Shown: positions 17,308 to 27,644, counted from the first letter of the stretch. The stretch: DNA of 64,000 nucleotides from Arundinibacter roseus (GCF_004348825.1 NZ_SMJU01000004.1:362555-426554), one strand, 5' to 3'. Notes: a model not told the origin generated them from the sequence alone. A program made the numbers and translations.

Positions 17308-18888
17308 ATGGCAATTTCTATGTCTTCTGCAACACCTGCGGCCACCCGTCAAAAACCAAAGTTACATTTTTGGGACATATGGAACATGAGTTTTGGCTTT
17401 TTGGGTATTCAGTTTGGCTTTGCGCTTCAAAATGCAAACGTCAGCCGGATTTTTGAAACCCTCGGTGCTAATGTAGACGACATTCCGATTCTTTGGGTAG
17501 CTGCGCCTTTGACCGGGCTCATTATTCAGCCCATCATCGGGTATTTCAGCGATCGTACCTGGACAAAGCTTGGCCGTCGAAGACCCTATTTTTTGGCAGG
17601 TGCTATTTTGGCTTCACTTGCACTGTTCGTGATGCCGAACTCACCTAGTTTATGGTTTGCTGCCGGCATGCTGTGGATCATGGATGCTTCCATTAACATC
17701 ACAATGGAACCGTTCCGGGCTTTTGTGGGCGACAATCTTCCCTCTTCTCAGCGTACCACGGGCTTTGCCATGCAGAGTTTCTTTATCGGCATCGGTGCCA
17801 TCGTGGCATCTTCTCTGCCTTATGTTATGACCAATTGGTTTGATGTGCCCAATCAGGCCGCAGAAGGAATAATCCCAAATTCCGTAAAATGGTCGTTCTA
17901 TTTAGGCGGAACGGTGTTTTTGCTCGCGGTACTTTGGACAGTAATTAAATCCAACGAATACCCCCCCGAAGAACTCAATTCATTTGCTGATAATGCCGAG
18001 GAAATTCTCCCGATACCTGCTTCAACTAGGGCCGCAGAAATAGTTTTTCAGACGAACGGAAAATCTCAACTCGTCAAGGGCGGAGTTCTTACCGTGATTG
18101 GCCTGATTTTTACGTGGTGGCTTTCTACCCAAAACCTCAACAAAGAACTGTATATATTCTCCATTGGCCTGGCACTTGTAGGCCTTTTACTCGCTGCCTC
18201 AGGTTATTTGCAAAAGAGCGGTTCGCATCAAAATGGTTTTGTGACCATGATGAACGACTTTGAGCACATGCCACCTACCATGAAACAACTGGCAGTTGTT
18301 CAGTTTTTTTCATGGTTTGCCTTATTCGCTATGTGGATTTATATGACGCCTGCCGTAACTAGCCACTTATACGGAACCACCGACACAACCTCCAAAATAT
18401 ACAACGACGGGGCCGATTGGGTCGGACTTTGCATGGGTGTCTATAATGGAATTTCGGCTTTGGTTGCCTTCGCAATTCCGGTTGTTGCACGCCTGACAAG
18501 CCGCCGAATGACTCACCTGATTTGCCTTGTGGCAGGAGGATTAGGCCTGCTGTCTGTTTATTTTCTTCCCAATCCCAACGCACTTATGCTATCTATGATT
18601 GGTGTTGGTATCGCATGGGCGTCAATACTTTCAGTTCCATACGCTATGTTGGCAGGTTCATTACCAGCCCAAAAAATGGGGTATTATATGGGCGTTTTTA
18701 ACTTTTTTATTGTTATTCCTCAAATCGTTGCCGCAGCTCTTTTGGGTTTTTTGGTGAAAGAATTATTTGCTGGCGAACCCATTTTTGCCCTCGTTATTGG
18801 CGGAGTTTCGATGATTGTGGCCGGACTGCTTTGTTTACGTGTAAAAGATCAGGACGATATAGAAGTCAGCGAAATAGGTTTGCCATAA
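17308..18888 (+). CDS. MFS sugar permease, SLC45/sucrose-maltose type
   Basis: A 526-residue major facilitator protein with about twelve membrane helices. The first-half signature YFSDRTWTKLGRRRPYFL matches the SLC45 / plant sucrose transporter group, and the central cytosolic loop is near residues 215-240. Homologues carry sucrose or maltose with protons. Placed one nucleotide after the GH13 lipoprotein gene and opposite the maltose phosphorylase operon, it most likely brings maltose into the cell. The substrate is inferred from context. Confidence 0.85.
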   Translation: MAISMSSATPAATRQKPKLHFWDIWNMSFGFLGIQFGFALQNANVSRIFETLGANVDDIPILWVAAPLTGLIIQPIIGYFSDRTWTKLGRRRPYFLAGAILASLALFVMPNSPSLWFAAGMLWIMDASINITMEPFRAFVGDNLPSSQRTTGFAMQSFFIGIGAIVASSLPYVMTNWFDVPNQAAEGIIPNSVKWSFYLGGTVFLLAVLWTVIKSNEYPPEELNSFADNAEEILPIPASTRAAEIVFQTNGKSQLVKGGVLTVIGLIFTWWLSTQNLNKELYIFSIGLALVGLLLAASGYLQKSGSHQNGFVTMMNDFEHMPPTMKQLAVVQFFSWFALFAMWIYMTPAVTSHLYGTTDTTSKIYNDGADWVGLCMGVYNGISALVAFAIPVVARLTSRRMTHLICLVAGGLGLLSVYFLPNPNALMLSMIGVGIAWASILSVPYAMLAGSLPAQKMGYYMGVFNFFIVIPQIVAAALLGFLVKELFAGEPIFALVIGGVSMIVAGLLCLRVKDQDDIEVSEIGLP

Positions 18889-18915
18889 GTATTCAAAACC
18901 TGAAAAAAGTAACTA

Positions 18916-18948
18916 ACGGAAGAATCGAAAGAATCTTCCGTTTTTTTT
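18916..18948 (+). terminator. Terminator after the MFS permease
   Basis: Stem ACGGAAG (18916-18922) / CTTCCGT (18935-18941), an A-rich loop, and eight T residues. It separates amylase-permease from the trehalose gene downstream. Confidence 0.85.
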
Positions 18949-19140
18949 ATTATTGGAACATTCTCCTGTACAATTTTTATAAATTTAGGTATTAAAGCAT
19001 TATTAGGCTAAATTAGTTGTAACCCAGTTCTATTACCTGGGCATGCCTTTTTAGTTAACTCTTACGTTCGGTTTCCTGTAAATCTTCTTTTCAGGTAAAT
19101 TACTCCATCTTTTTCATCACCGGACGAAAAATTCATTCTC

Positions 19141-21366
19141 ATGAAAAACACACCTTCACGAACCAAAGGAAGGCTGATTTTGGCGGCCTATCGCCTTCCC
19201 TTCAAAATCATTCAAAACGAGACCGGATACTCACTATTTCAAAATTCAGGCGGCCTGGTTTCTGCGGTTCTTTCGCTCGCTCAGGGTCAGGTTAACACGA
19301 GTTTTGATTTTGCCGACAAAATTCAATGGGTTGGTTATACAGACAACAATCCGGAAGAATTGGCTGGTGTCACGCTCGAAAACGAAAGCTTCAAAGCACA
19401 CCCTGTTTTTATTCCACCTCAAATAAACGAGCCTTATTACGAAGGTTTCTGCAACGATTTAATATGGCCGTTGTTTCATTACTTTCCTTCGTTGGCCCAT
19501 TTCGAAAATACAAATTTTGAAGCCTATCAGGAAGCCAATCTGTTATTTTTTGAAAAATTAAAAGAAATTATTCAACCAAACGATGTCATTTGGATCCACG
19601 ACTATCAGCTCATGCTTCTGCCGGATTTGATTCGGCAGCAGTTCCCAACTAACAAAATTGGTTTCTTTTTCCATATTCCATTTCCTTCATACGAAATCTT
19701 CCGCCTGTTGCCAACCACCTGGCGCGAGTCCATTATTGACGGAATTTTGGGTGCTGATGTGGTAGGTTTTCACACCAATGATTACGTAGAGTACTTCCTG
19801 AAAGCAGTCAGAATGGTGGTTGGTTACGGAAATAAATTACATTATGTCAATCTTAATAACCGGATCGTCAAGGTTGACTCCTTTCCAATTAGCATTGACT
19901 ATCAAAAGTTTAACGATGCTTTCGATCTCCCCGAGGTAAAACACGAGCGAGAGCAGGTTCGGGCAACACTCAAAGAGAAAATTATATTTTCGGTCGATCG
20001 ACTCGACTACTCCAAAGGGCTGCTGCATCGCCTCAAAGGTTATGAGCGCTTCCTGGAACGATTTCCAAACTGGCACGAAAAAGTTTCCTTCGTCATGGTG
20101 GTCGTCCCCTCACGAGATCAGATTGAACAGTACCAACAAATGAAATCGGAGATTGATCAGACCGTCGGACGAATCAATTCCAGTTTTGGAAAAATGCACT
20201 GGCAACCGATTATTTATCAGTATCGCTCCATGCCATTTGAAGAACTCGTTGGCATGTATACTGCAAGTGACGTGGCCTTGATAACTCCCGTAAGAGACGG
20301 GATGAATCTGGTTTGTAAGGAGTATGTGGCAAGCCGGAAAGACGTGCAGGGTGTACTGATACTCAGCGAGATGGCCGGAGCAGCAGCGGAACTCGGTGAG
20401 GCCTTGATTATTAATCCAACGGATGCAGAAGAGATTGGCAGTGCTGTGGTCCGCGCACTGGAAATGGAAACAGACGAACAACGTAAACGCATGGAAGCCA
20501 TGCAAATGCGATTACGGGAATATGATGTTTTTGCATGGACAAACGACTTTTTTACCCAAATGCTTATGATCGAACAGGAACACAAAAAACTAAGTCATGC
20601 GTATCTTAAAACAAAAGACATGCAGGCAATTGGCCGAGCTTATCAGGCGGCGGCTAATCCTATTTTCTTCTTTGACTACGATGGTACCCTCGTCCCGATT
20701 GTGCGCGATCCGTCCGAAGCATTGGTGACGCAGGAAGTTAAACAAATAATCGCCCAACTAGCCGAAGAAGCCACGGTGGTAGTCATCAGTGGCCGGGATA
20801 GAGCGTTTTTGAGTAGTGTTCTTGGCGACTTGCCGGTACATTTAGTAGCTGAGCACGGCGCACTTATCAAGAAAAAAACGGATACTGACTGGGTCTTAAA
20901 TCCTGATTATGTAGAAGATTGGAAAGATAGCATTCGTTCGATTTTAGATTTATTTGTCAAAAGATGTCCGGGAGCTTTTGTAGAAGAGAAGGAAACGTCA
21001 TTGGCCTGGCATTACCGCACGGCCGAAGACCAGGAATATGCCCTCAGAAGAGCGCAGGAGCTGGCCTGGCAACTAAAAAGCTTTATTCAGCCGGAGCTGA
21101 ACCTGCAAATTATTGAAGGTAATATGGTGATTGAGGTTAAAAAAACAGCATTTAATAAAGGCACTTCGGCACGTTCATTTCTTGATCTTGGCGACTACGA
21201 TTTTATTTTGGCAATGGGTGACGACACTACGGACGAGGATATGTTTGCCGCTTTACCAAAATCCGCCTATACCATTAAAGTGGGTGATGCTTTGTCCGTC
21301 GCCAAAAATCATGTAAAAAATCAGCAGGCAGTTTTTGAATTACTTACTATTTTTAAAGCGAACTAG
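19141..21366 (+). CDS. Bifunctional trehalose-6-phosphate synthase/phosphatase
   Basis: A 741-residue fusion. Residues 1-470 are a GT20 synthase: the RL-YRLP-SGGLVSAVL N-terminal glucose-6-phosphate loop (Tyr where many homologues have Asn), WIHDYQLMLLPDLIR, and the UDP-glucose site FSVDRLDYSKGL and ALITPVRDGMNLVCKEY. Residues 500-741 are a HAD phosphatase with FFFDYDGTLVPIV, VVISGRDRAFL and AMGDDTTDEDMF. It would make trehalose from UDP-glucose and glucose-6-phosphate in the cytosol, for osmotic or desiccation protection. The MscS channel two genes on fits an osmotic theme. Confidence 0.95.
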   Translation: MKNTPSRTKGRLILAAYRLPFKIIQNETGYSLFQNSGGLVSAVLSLAQGQVNTSFDFADKIQWVGYTDNNPEELAGVTLENESFKAHPVFIPPQINEPYYEGFCNDLIWPLFHYFPSLAHFENTNFEAYQEANLLFFEKLKEIIQPNDVIWIHDYQLMLLPDLIRQQFPTNKIGFFFHIPFPSYEIFRLLPTTWRESIIDGILGADVVGFHTNDYVEYFLKAVRMVVGYGNKLHYVNLNNRIVKVDSFPISIDYQKFNDAFDLPEVKHEREQVRATLKEKIIFSVDRLDYSKGLLHRLKGYERFLERFPNWHEKVSFVMVVVPSRDQIEQYQQMKSEIDQTVGRINSSFGKMHWQPIIYQYRSMPFEELVGMYTASDVALITPVRDGMNLVCKEYVASRKDVQGVLILSEMAGAAAELGEALIINPTDAEEIGSAVVRALEMETDEQRKRMEAMQMRLREYDVFAWTNDFFTQMLMIEQEHKKLSHAYLKTKDMQAIGRAYQAAANPIFFFDYDGTLVPIVRDPSEALVTQEVKQIIAQLAEEATVVVISGRDRAFLSSVLGDLPVHLVAEHGALIKKKTDTDWVLNPDYVEDWKDSIRSILDLFVKRCPGAFVEEKETSLAWHYRTAEDQEYALRRAQELAWQLKSFIQPELNLQIIEGNMVIEVKKTAFNKGTSARSFLDLGDYDFILAMGDDTTDEDMFAALPKSAYTIKVGDALSVAKNHVKNQQAVFELLTIFKAN

Positions 21367-21375
21367 CTTAAAAAT

Positions 21376-22215
21376 ATGAAACTACTGATTTTTGCAGGAG
21401 GCCTCCTGGGCTTGTTGCTCGCTCAACAATCGTTGGCGCAGGTTACACAGGAAGAAAGTTATTCAAAAAAAATTCAACAAGTCAGTTCGGGGAATTTACC
21501 TGAACTGACTTTTCAGATGGCCAAAACCTTTTTGGGTACACCTTACGTAGCCCAAACGCTCGAAGGAAACGAAAAGGAGCAACTTATTTGCCGTTTTGAT
21601 GGCCTTGACTGCACAACGTTGGTTGAAGTTTCGCTTGCACTTGCTATTTCAAAACAGAATTCGCTGAACTATTCCCAATTTCTTACTCAACTTGAACGAG
21701 TGCGCTACAAGGATGGAAGGATCAATGGATACGGTTCCAGACTTCATTACTTCACTTCCTGGATGCTCGAACATCAATCCAAAGGCTTGGTTCGGGATGT
21801 AACGAAGGAACTTGGCGGGGTACCTTTTACCAAAACAATTAACTTCATGTCTACCCATGCAGATTTGTATAAAGGAATTTCTTCAACAGAACTTTTACAG
21901 GAAATTAGTAAGAATGAGCAGGAAGTTAACCAATCTGACCTATACTTTATCCCAAAATCAGCGGTTCGTTCCGTAGAATCTATCCTACAAACCGGTGATA
22001 TTATTGGAATTACGTCCACCGTGGCTGGCCTTGATTGTAACCACCAGGGTGTTATTCAAATACGTAATGGACGTGCCTACCTTTTACACGCTTCAACTAC
22101 CGCGCAGGCAGTGATCGCAAGCAAAGAACCTCTGACAGACTATTTACAATCCGTGAAGCGGCACAGTGGAATCATTGTTGTCAGACCGGTTATGCAAGCT
22201 ACAACTTTGAAATAA
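21376..22215 (+). CDS. DUF1460 family hydrolase (amidase-like)
   Basis: A 279-residue secreted protein with signal peptide ending in SLAQ. It contains the DUF1460 core with the presumed catalytic Cys in FDGLDCTTLVEVSLALA, a central RYKDGRINGYGSRLHYFTSW block, and a late NHQGVIQIRNGRAYLLHAST His segment. The family has an NlpC/P60-like fold and is linked with peptidoglycan amidase activity. It starts 9 nt after the trehalose gene and 2 nt before mscS, forming one operon. Confidence 0.85.
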   Translation: MKLLIFAGGLLGLLLAQQSLAQVTQEESYSKKIQQVSSGNLPELTFQMAKTFLGTPYVAQTLEGNEKEQLICRFDGLDCTTLVEVSLALAISKQNSLNYSQFLTQLERVRYKDGRINGYGSRLHYFTSWMLEHQSKGLVRDVTKELGGVPFTKTINFMSTHADLYKGISSTELLQEISKNEQEVNQSDLYFIPKSAVRSVESILQTGDIIGITSTVAGLDCNHQGVIQIRNGRAYLLHASTTAQAVIASKEPLTDYLQSVKRHSGIIVVRPVMQATTLK

Positions 22216-22217
22216 TC

Positions 22218-23288
22218 ATGGAATTCAGCTACTGGTACATCTTGGTTTTGGCTGTTGTATTGGGCATTTTCACTGCCTGGTCTCTGATCCGGATCATACA
22301 TTTTTTATCAAAAAAACCTGATCGAACCTTTCTGAAAACGGTCAATCAAAACATTACCAACGTCATCTATTTCTTCTTTCCTGTTCTTTTTCTGACGATT
22401 AGCTCCACAAACCCTTTATCGCATGAGCTCAAAATGCCCTTATTTTTTCCGTTGAGCAAATTGGCCCTGCTTACCGTAAGCACCTGGCTCGTCATTCGGA
22501 TTGTGGTAATATTCGAGAAATTTGTACTGGCTCAGCTTGATCTGAATAAGGCAAATAACAACGAGGAAAGGAAGCTTTTCACGAAAGTCAAGTTCATCAA
22601 ACGGATCATCATCATTTGCATTTTTATCATCTCCTTTTCGCTGCTTTTGCTCAGTTTTGAGAAAGGAAGAGAATTTGGGCTGGGTTTGCTCACATCGGCA
22701 GGGATTGTCAGTGTAATTGTCGGTTTTGCCGCTCAGAAAACAATTGGGAATTTGTTGGCTGGTATTCAGATTGCTTTTACACAACCGTTGAAAATTGAAG
22801 ATGTAGTGATAGTTGAAGGAGAATGGGGACGAATTGAAGAAATTAATCTTACCTACATTGTAGTAAAAACCTGGGACTTCCGACGCCTGGTTTTGCCAAT
22901 TACATACTTTATTGAAAAACCTTTCCAAAACTGGACACGGAACGATTCGAGCCTCATTGGTTCGGCTTTCTTTTACCTTGATTTTCATGCACCGATCGAG
23001 AAAATACGCACCAACTTTCTCGAACTTTTGAAAAATAATCCTTTGTGGGATGGGAATGTGGCTGCATTTCAGGTAACTGATACAAAAGATCAGTATATGG
23101 TAGTTCGGGCAATTATGTCGGCTCGGAATGCCGGTGATGCCTTTGATCTTCGCTGTGAAGTACGTGAACAAATTATACGCTTACTTACAACCGAATTTCC
23201 AGAGGCCTTGCCCCGCGTGCCACTTGCTTTTCCTCAGGGCGACACGCCCGGCGCGGGTACATTTCTTTCTTCAAAGAATGTTGATTAA
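22218..23288 (+). CDS. MscS-family mechanosensitive channel
   Basis: A 356-residue inner-membrane protein with four or five hydrophobic segments. The pore helix region GIVSVIVGFAAQKTIGNLLAGIQIAFTQP is typical of MscS TM3, followed by the beta domain (KIEDVVIVEGEWGRIEEI) and the ITYFIEKPFQNWTR linker to the C-terminal alpha/beta domain. It should open on membrane tension and release solutes during osmotic downshock. Last gene of the trehalose/DUF1460 operon, with a terminator just downstream. Confidence 0.92.
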   Translation: MEFSYWYILVLAVVLGIFTAWSLIRIIHFLSKKPDRTFLKTVNQNITNVIYFFFPVLFLTISSTNPLSHELKMPLFFPLSKLALLTVSTWLVIRIVVIFEKFVLAQLDLNKANNNEERKLFTKVKFIKRIIIICIFIISFSLLLLSFEKGREFGLGLLTSAGIVSVIVGFAAQKTIGNLLAGIQIAFTQPLKIEDVVIVEGEWGRIEEINLTYIVVKTWDFRRLVLPITYFIEKPFQNWTRNDSSLIGSAFFYLDFHAPIEKIRTNFLELLKNNPLWDGNVAAFQVTDTKDQYMVVRAIMSARNAGDAFDLRCEVREQIIRLLTTEFPEALPRVPLAFPQGDTPGAGTFLSSKNVD

Positions 23289-23338
23289 CAGGTAATTTTT
23301 TATAGAACCTCACATTTTCTAAAAAATATATACACAAA

Positions 23339-23366
23339 AAAGCCATTCGAAATTTCGAATGGCTTT
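23339..23366 (+). terminator. Palindromic terminator after mscS
   Basis: AAAGCCATTCGAAA (23339-23352) is followed directly by its exact reverse complement (23353-23366), flanked by an A run. A terminator for the mscS operon, with only three T residues after the stem. Confidence 0.75.
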
Positions 23367-23474
23367 CCGACATATATCCACACCATTAAAAGCACAACCC
23401 TAGCAGGTTGAACTTTATCTTAAATGCAATTTACTTATATTTTTCCAATATAAGTTATAATATTGTTATTACTT

Positions 23475-24035
23475 TTAATCAAAGTCATTGTAATTTTCCC
23501 CAAAAGTACTACTATCCTTGTAATCTTCCAAGTCTTCCTCTTCAAAAGCCTTCAAAGTTAATCCTTTTTTTATTAATGAGATTTGGCCGGCATGATACAT
23601 ATCGTGATTGACCAACCCATGTAAAAGCGTATAAAAAGTATAATCCCGACCGGGAACTATGTCTTCCAGAAAAGCGTCACTCGTTTTTTTCTCTAATTCG
23701 CTGATTAACTCTTCCTGCGACAAACTTAATTCCATTTGGAGAGTTTCCCACTCAAAATCATCAAAAAATGTAAATTTCTTCCAATTCTTTTCTTTTGTGT
23801 TAACGTCAAAAGCGGCATCTCCCTGCAATTTCCTGACCGCAAATATTCGCCACGTGGTAATATGAAACACAAGTTCGGCAATTGTATGCGTATTTGGGAC
23901 AATCCTTTTATCGGCTTTTTTTGGGGTAACATCTCTTAAAACTTCCACGAGACTTGGTCCATGCCATGCTTGCTCGCTTTCATAGGTATCGTTTAAAAGA
24001 TCTATTATACGTAAGATTTCCTCCTTTGTTTCCAT
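23475..24035 (-). CDS. DinB family protein
   Basis: A 186-residue four-helix protein of the DinB/YfiT superfamily. The metal-binding His residues are visible in AELVFHITTW and GLVNHDMYHAGQISLI. Members include bacillithiol S-transferases and stress-induced metal-dependent enzymes; the exact reaction is unknown. No signal peptide. Single gene, convergent with mscS. Confidence 0.88.
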   Translation of the reverse strand: METKEEILRIIDLLNDTYESEQAWHGPSLVEVLRDVTPKKADKRIVPNTHTIAELVFHITTWRIFAVRKLQGDAAFDVNTKEKNWKKFTFFDDFEWETLQMELSLSQEELISELEKKTSDAFLEDIVPGRDYTFYTLLHGLVNHDMYHAGQISLIKKGLTLKAFEEEDLEDYKDSSTFGENYNDFD

Positions 24036-24298
24036 TCCATCTGTTGTTCAGCTGCAAATATGTTGATTTTAGAAAAATCAAACCAATAGATTGCTCTTTT
24101 TTATTTCAAATAAATTTTCAAATCCAATCAATTGTCCAAATATAGCTCTTAGGATACAAATACAAGAGATACCACTATTTACATATTTTTTGAGTATCAG
24201 GTATTTGGAAAAAGATTATAGGTCAAAATATGGTTGTTGCTGCATGAATCCACTTTTTTGGCTAAATTTCCTTTTTGATCAACCTAAACAACGAACTA

Positions 24299-27200
24299 AT
24301 GCGCACAAGGTTTTTTGCCGGAAGCAGGATAACACTCCTGACCCTTCTGGTATTTCTGTCGTTTTCCGGATCCAATCCGACTTTTGCACAAAAAAGAACC
24401 GGGAAACAAGTGGCCGCAACTCCAACGGCTTCAAAAGGTTATAATCCAGAATTTTTCAAAGGCCTTCGCTGGCGTAACATCGGGCCTTTTCGCGGAGGAC
24501 GTTCCCTGGCAGTAAGCGGCGTGGTAGGCCAAAGCAATGTGTACTATTTTGGTGCCGTCGGTGGTGGAATATGGAAAACCGTGGACGGTGGCAACAATTG
24601 GTTTCCAGTCTCTGACTCGACTTTCAAGGCAAGTTCTATCGGAGCAATTGCTGTGGCTCCTTCCAACCCAAATGTACTCTATGCTGGAACCGGCGAAACG
24701 GACATTCGGGGAAATATTTCTTACGGAGACGGCATGTACAAATCGGATGATGCAGGAAAAAGCTGGAAGCATATTGGCCTGAAAGCGGCCAATGCCATTG
24801 CAACGATTCAGGTAAATCCTACAAACCCGGACATTGTTTTTGTGGCCGCAATGGGCAATATTTTTGGTCCAAATCCTGAACGAGGCGTGTTCAGATCCAA
24901 AGACGGCGGAGCTACCTGGAAGCATGTTCTGGCAAAAAATGACAGCACGGGCGCCGTTGATTTGGTCATTGATCCTTCCAATGCCAATGTTCTTTACGCT
25001 TCCCTTTGGCAGGCGTATCGCAACCACCACTCCATGAGTAGTGGCGGTCCCGGCAGCGGACTGTACAAATCTACTGACGGTGGTGAAACATGGAAAGACT
25101 TGTCCAAAAATCCGGGTTTGCCCAAAGGGCTGCTGGGAAAAATCGGCATTACGGTATCGCCGGTAAATGCCAATCGTCTCTATGCCATGATCGAAAATAA
25201 GGAAAATGGCGGTTTGTACACATCGTACAATGGTGGTGATACCTGGCAACTTGTAAATGCCAGTGCTGATTTGAAACAACGTCCCTGGTATTATATGAAA
25301 CTTGCCGCGGATCCTAAAAATGAAAATGGACTTATTGTGCTGAATGTCGATGCCTGGAAATCTTTTGATGGTGGAAAATCTTTCTCGGGAATTGACGTAC
25401 ATCATGGCGATACGCACGACATTTGGATTAACCCCGACAATCCGGACAACTTTATTATTGGCGACGACGGCGGCGGAGAGGTTACTTTTAATGGCGGTGG
25501 TACATTTACCGAACTGGACATTCCAACGGCTCAGTTTTATCACGTACATACCGACAACGAGTTTCCCTATAATGTCTATGGTGCACAACAGGACAACAGC
25601 ACCGTGCGCATTGCGAGCCGCACCACGGGTTATTCCATTACGACTAGTGATTGGTGGCCCGTTGCCGGTGGCGAATCGGGCTATGTGGTGGAAGACCCAC
25701 TCAATCCTGATGTGACAATCGGTGGCAGCTACGATGGTTTTTTGAGTATGATGAATAAAAAAACGGGAGAACGTAAGCTCATTAACGTTTATCCTGAATT
25801 TTATATGGGACATGGTTCTGATACACGTGAATATCGTTTTCAGTGGACATACCCCATCCTATTTTCTCCACATGATCCAAAAACGCTATACGTAACTTCA
25901 CAATACGTGCACAAATCAACAGATTATGGACATAGCTGGGAAGCCATTAGCCCTGATCTGACCCGGCACGATCCGGCAACGATGGGAGCAAGTGGAGGGC
26001 CAATCAGCAAGGATAATACGGGTGTAGAAACCTACGCCACCATTTTTGCAATGGTAGAATCTACCCACGAAAAAGGGGTTTTCTATACCGGATCTGACGA
26101 CGGATTGTTGCACATAAGCAAGGACAATGGAAAATCCTGGCAGAATATCACCCCCGCCACCTCCCTGCTGCCTGATTTCTCCATGATCAGCATCATTGAA
26201 GTTTCCCCGCACGATCCTGCTACGGTTTATGTAGCTGCTACCCGCTATAAACTCAACGATTTTAAGCCGTACCTTCTAAAATCGACAGATTATGGAAAAA
26301 CATGGAAAATGATAACCAATGGAATTCCGACTGATCAGTTTACCCGAGTAATTCGGGAAGATCCCACGCGTAAGAATTTGTTGTTTGCGGGAACTGAACA
26401 AGGCATTTGGGCATCGTTTGATGGTGGCGATTCATGGCAATCGCTTCAACTGAATCTTCCTATATCCCCGATTCATGATTTGGTAATTCAAAAACGTGAG
26501 CATGATTTGGTAGTAGCTACCCACGGTCGCTCGTTCTGGATTTTGGACGACCTGACTCCACTGTATGAACTTTCGGATCAATTGGCTCAGAAAACTACGC
26601 ATTTGTTTAAGCCCAATCACTCGTACCGAATGAACGGTGGCAGCCGCATTTCGGCCATTCCAACGGAAGGAGAAAATGCCGCAAATGGTGTAGTGATCCG
26701 ATATTTCATGAAAGAAGCACCAAAAGAAGAGCTCAAAATGCACTTCCTTACTATGTCCGGCGATTCCATAATTTCGTATTCAAGCAAGAAAAATAAGAAA
26801 GGTGAACCGCTGAAAATACCGAAGGATTTTTATACGGACGATACTCAGAATCGACCCGGTTCGCTACCTGTTCAAAGTGGAACAAATACCTTTGTCTGGG
26901 ACATGCGCTATCCGGATGCAACGCAGGTTGAAGGAACCAACGTGATGTGGTCGGGATCGGTAGTTGGCCCAAAGGCAGTTCCGGGTACGTATCAGGTTCA
27001 CTTGTATGCGGGCAAAGAACTAATTGGTAAGCAGGAATTTACAATCCTGAAAGACCCACGCATACAAACCACCGACGCTGAGTTTAAGGAGCAGTTTGAC
27101 CTACTGATGAAGATCAATGAAAAATTATCTGAAACGCATAAAAACATCAATAAGCTTCGTAGCATTCGCAAACAAATGAATGATTTTATGCAGACCGTGA

Positions 27201-27535
27201 AAGATTCATCGACTAGTACAAAACTGAAAGAATTGTCGAAACCTGTGCTGGAAGAATTTGAGAAAATAGAAAATGCACTCATGCAGCCAAAATCCAAGGC
27301 AATGCAGGACGCACTGAATTTCCCGATTCAACTCAATGATAAACTGGCAGGCGTAAAAACCGTGGTAATGTCCGGCGATTACAAACCGACCAAGTCATCT
27401 TATGCGGCCTTTGAAAGTATCTCAAATCGTATTGACACGCACCTGAACCGATTGTCAGAGCTGATTGAAAAAGATGTTCCTGCGTTTAATCAGGCAGCTA
27501 AATCTTCCGAAATGAAAGCCATCATCATCAATTGA
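24299..27535 (+). CDS. Secreted VPS10/sortilin-type BNR beta-propeller protein
   Basis: About 1,078 residues from the ATG at 24299 (MRTRFFAGSRITLLTLLVF, signal peptide ending in TFAQ); an upstream TTG in frame would spoil the signal. The body is a large beta-propeller built of BNR/VPS10 repeats, each with an S-D-G-G-T-W style turn (SDDAGKSWKHIG, KDGGATWKHV, STDGGETWKDL, SKDNGKSWQNI, STDYGKTWKMI). The last 250 residues are a helical C-terminal domain. These proteins are often labelled glycosyl hydrolases, but no catalytic residues can be assigned; binding or hydrolysis of extracellular polymers is possible. Confidence 0.85.
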   Translation: MRTRFFAGSRITLLTLLVFLSFSGSNPTFAQKRTGKQVAATPTASKGYNPEFFKGLRWRNIGPFRGGRSLAVSGVVGQSNVYYFGAVGGGIWKTVDGGNNWFPVSDSTFKASSIGAIAVAPSNPNVLYAGTGETDIRGNISYGDGMYKSDDAGKSWKHIGLKAANAIATIQVNPTNPDIVFVAAMGNIFGPNPERGVFRSKDGGATWKHVLAKNDSTGAVDLVIDPSNANVLYASLWQAYRNHHSMSSGGPGSGLYKSTDGGETWKDLSKNPGLPKGLLGKIGITVSPVNANRLYAMIENKENGGLYTSYNGGDTWQLVNASADLKQRPWYYMKLAADPKNENGLIVLNVDAWKSFDGGKSFSGIDVHHGDTHDIWINPDNPDNFIIGDDGGGEVTFNGGGTFTELDIPTAQFYHVHTDNEFPYNVYGAQQDNSTVRIASRTTGYSITTSDWWPVAGGESGYVVEDPLNPDVTIGGSYDGFLSMMNKKTGERKLINVYPEFYMGHGSDTREYRFQWTYPILFSPHDPKTLYVTSQYVHKSTDYGHSWEAISPDLTRHDPATMGASGGPISKDNTGVETYATIFAMVESTHEKGVFYTGSDDGLLHISKDNGKSWQNITPATSLLPDFSMISIIEVSPHDPATVYVAATRYKLNDFKPYLLKSTDYGKTWKMITNGIPTDQFTRVIREDPTRKNLLFAGTEQGIWASFDGGDSWQSLQLNLPISPIHDLVIQKREHDLVVATHGRSFWILDDLTPLYELSDQLAQKTTHLFKPNHSYRMNGGSRISAIPTEGENAANGVVIRYFMKEAPKEELKMHFLTMSGDSIISYSSKKNKKGEPLKIPKDFYTDDTQNRPGSLPVQSGTNTFVWDMRYPDATQVEGTNVMWSGSVVGPKAVPGTYQVHLYAGKELIGKQEFTILKDPRIQTTDAEFKEQFDLLMKINEKLSETHKNINKLRSIRKQMNDFMQTVKDSSTSTKLKELSKPVLEEFEKIENALMQPKSKAMQDALNFPIQLNDKLAGVKTVVMSGDYKPTKSSYAAFESISNRIDTHLNRLSELIEKDVPAFNQAAKSSEMKAIIIN

Positions 27536-27560
27536 TCCTTTAATTTTGAAGGCAAATAAG

Positions 27561-27607
27561 AGCTCTCAGGATTGGATTCAGGTCCAAAACTGAGAGCTTC
27601 TTTTTTG
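27561..27607 (+). terminator. Terminator after the VPS10/BNR gene
   Basis: AGCTCTCAG (27561-27569) pairs with CTGAGAGCT (27590-27598), then TCTTTTTT. Confidence 0.85.
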
Positions 27608-27612
27608 GTGAA

Positions 27613-27644
27613 TTTTGAACCATTGGCCGCTTATACTATCTTTA
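27613..27644 (+). promoter_or_regulatory. Candidate Bacteroidota promoter for the DUF6580 gene
   Basis: TTTTG (27613-27617), a 19-nt spacer and TATCTTTA (27637-27644) fit the Bacteroidota TTTG-N19-TAnnTTTG pattern with one mismatch. Predicted transcription start is near 27650, about 20 nt before the ATG at 27672, and it follows a terminator. Confidence 0.5.

Noticed and set aside
24431..25813. 460-residue open frame on the minus strand
   Set aside because: Lies entirely inside the VPS10/BNR gene on the opposite strand; its composition follows from the Gly/Asp/Ser codons of that gene and no domain is visible.
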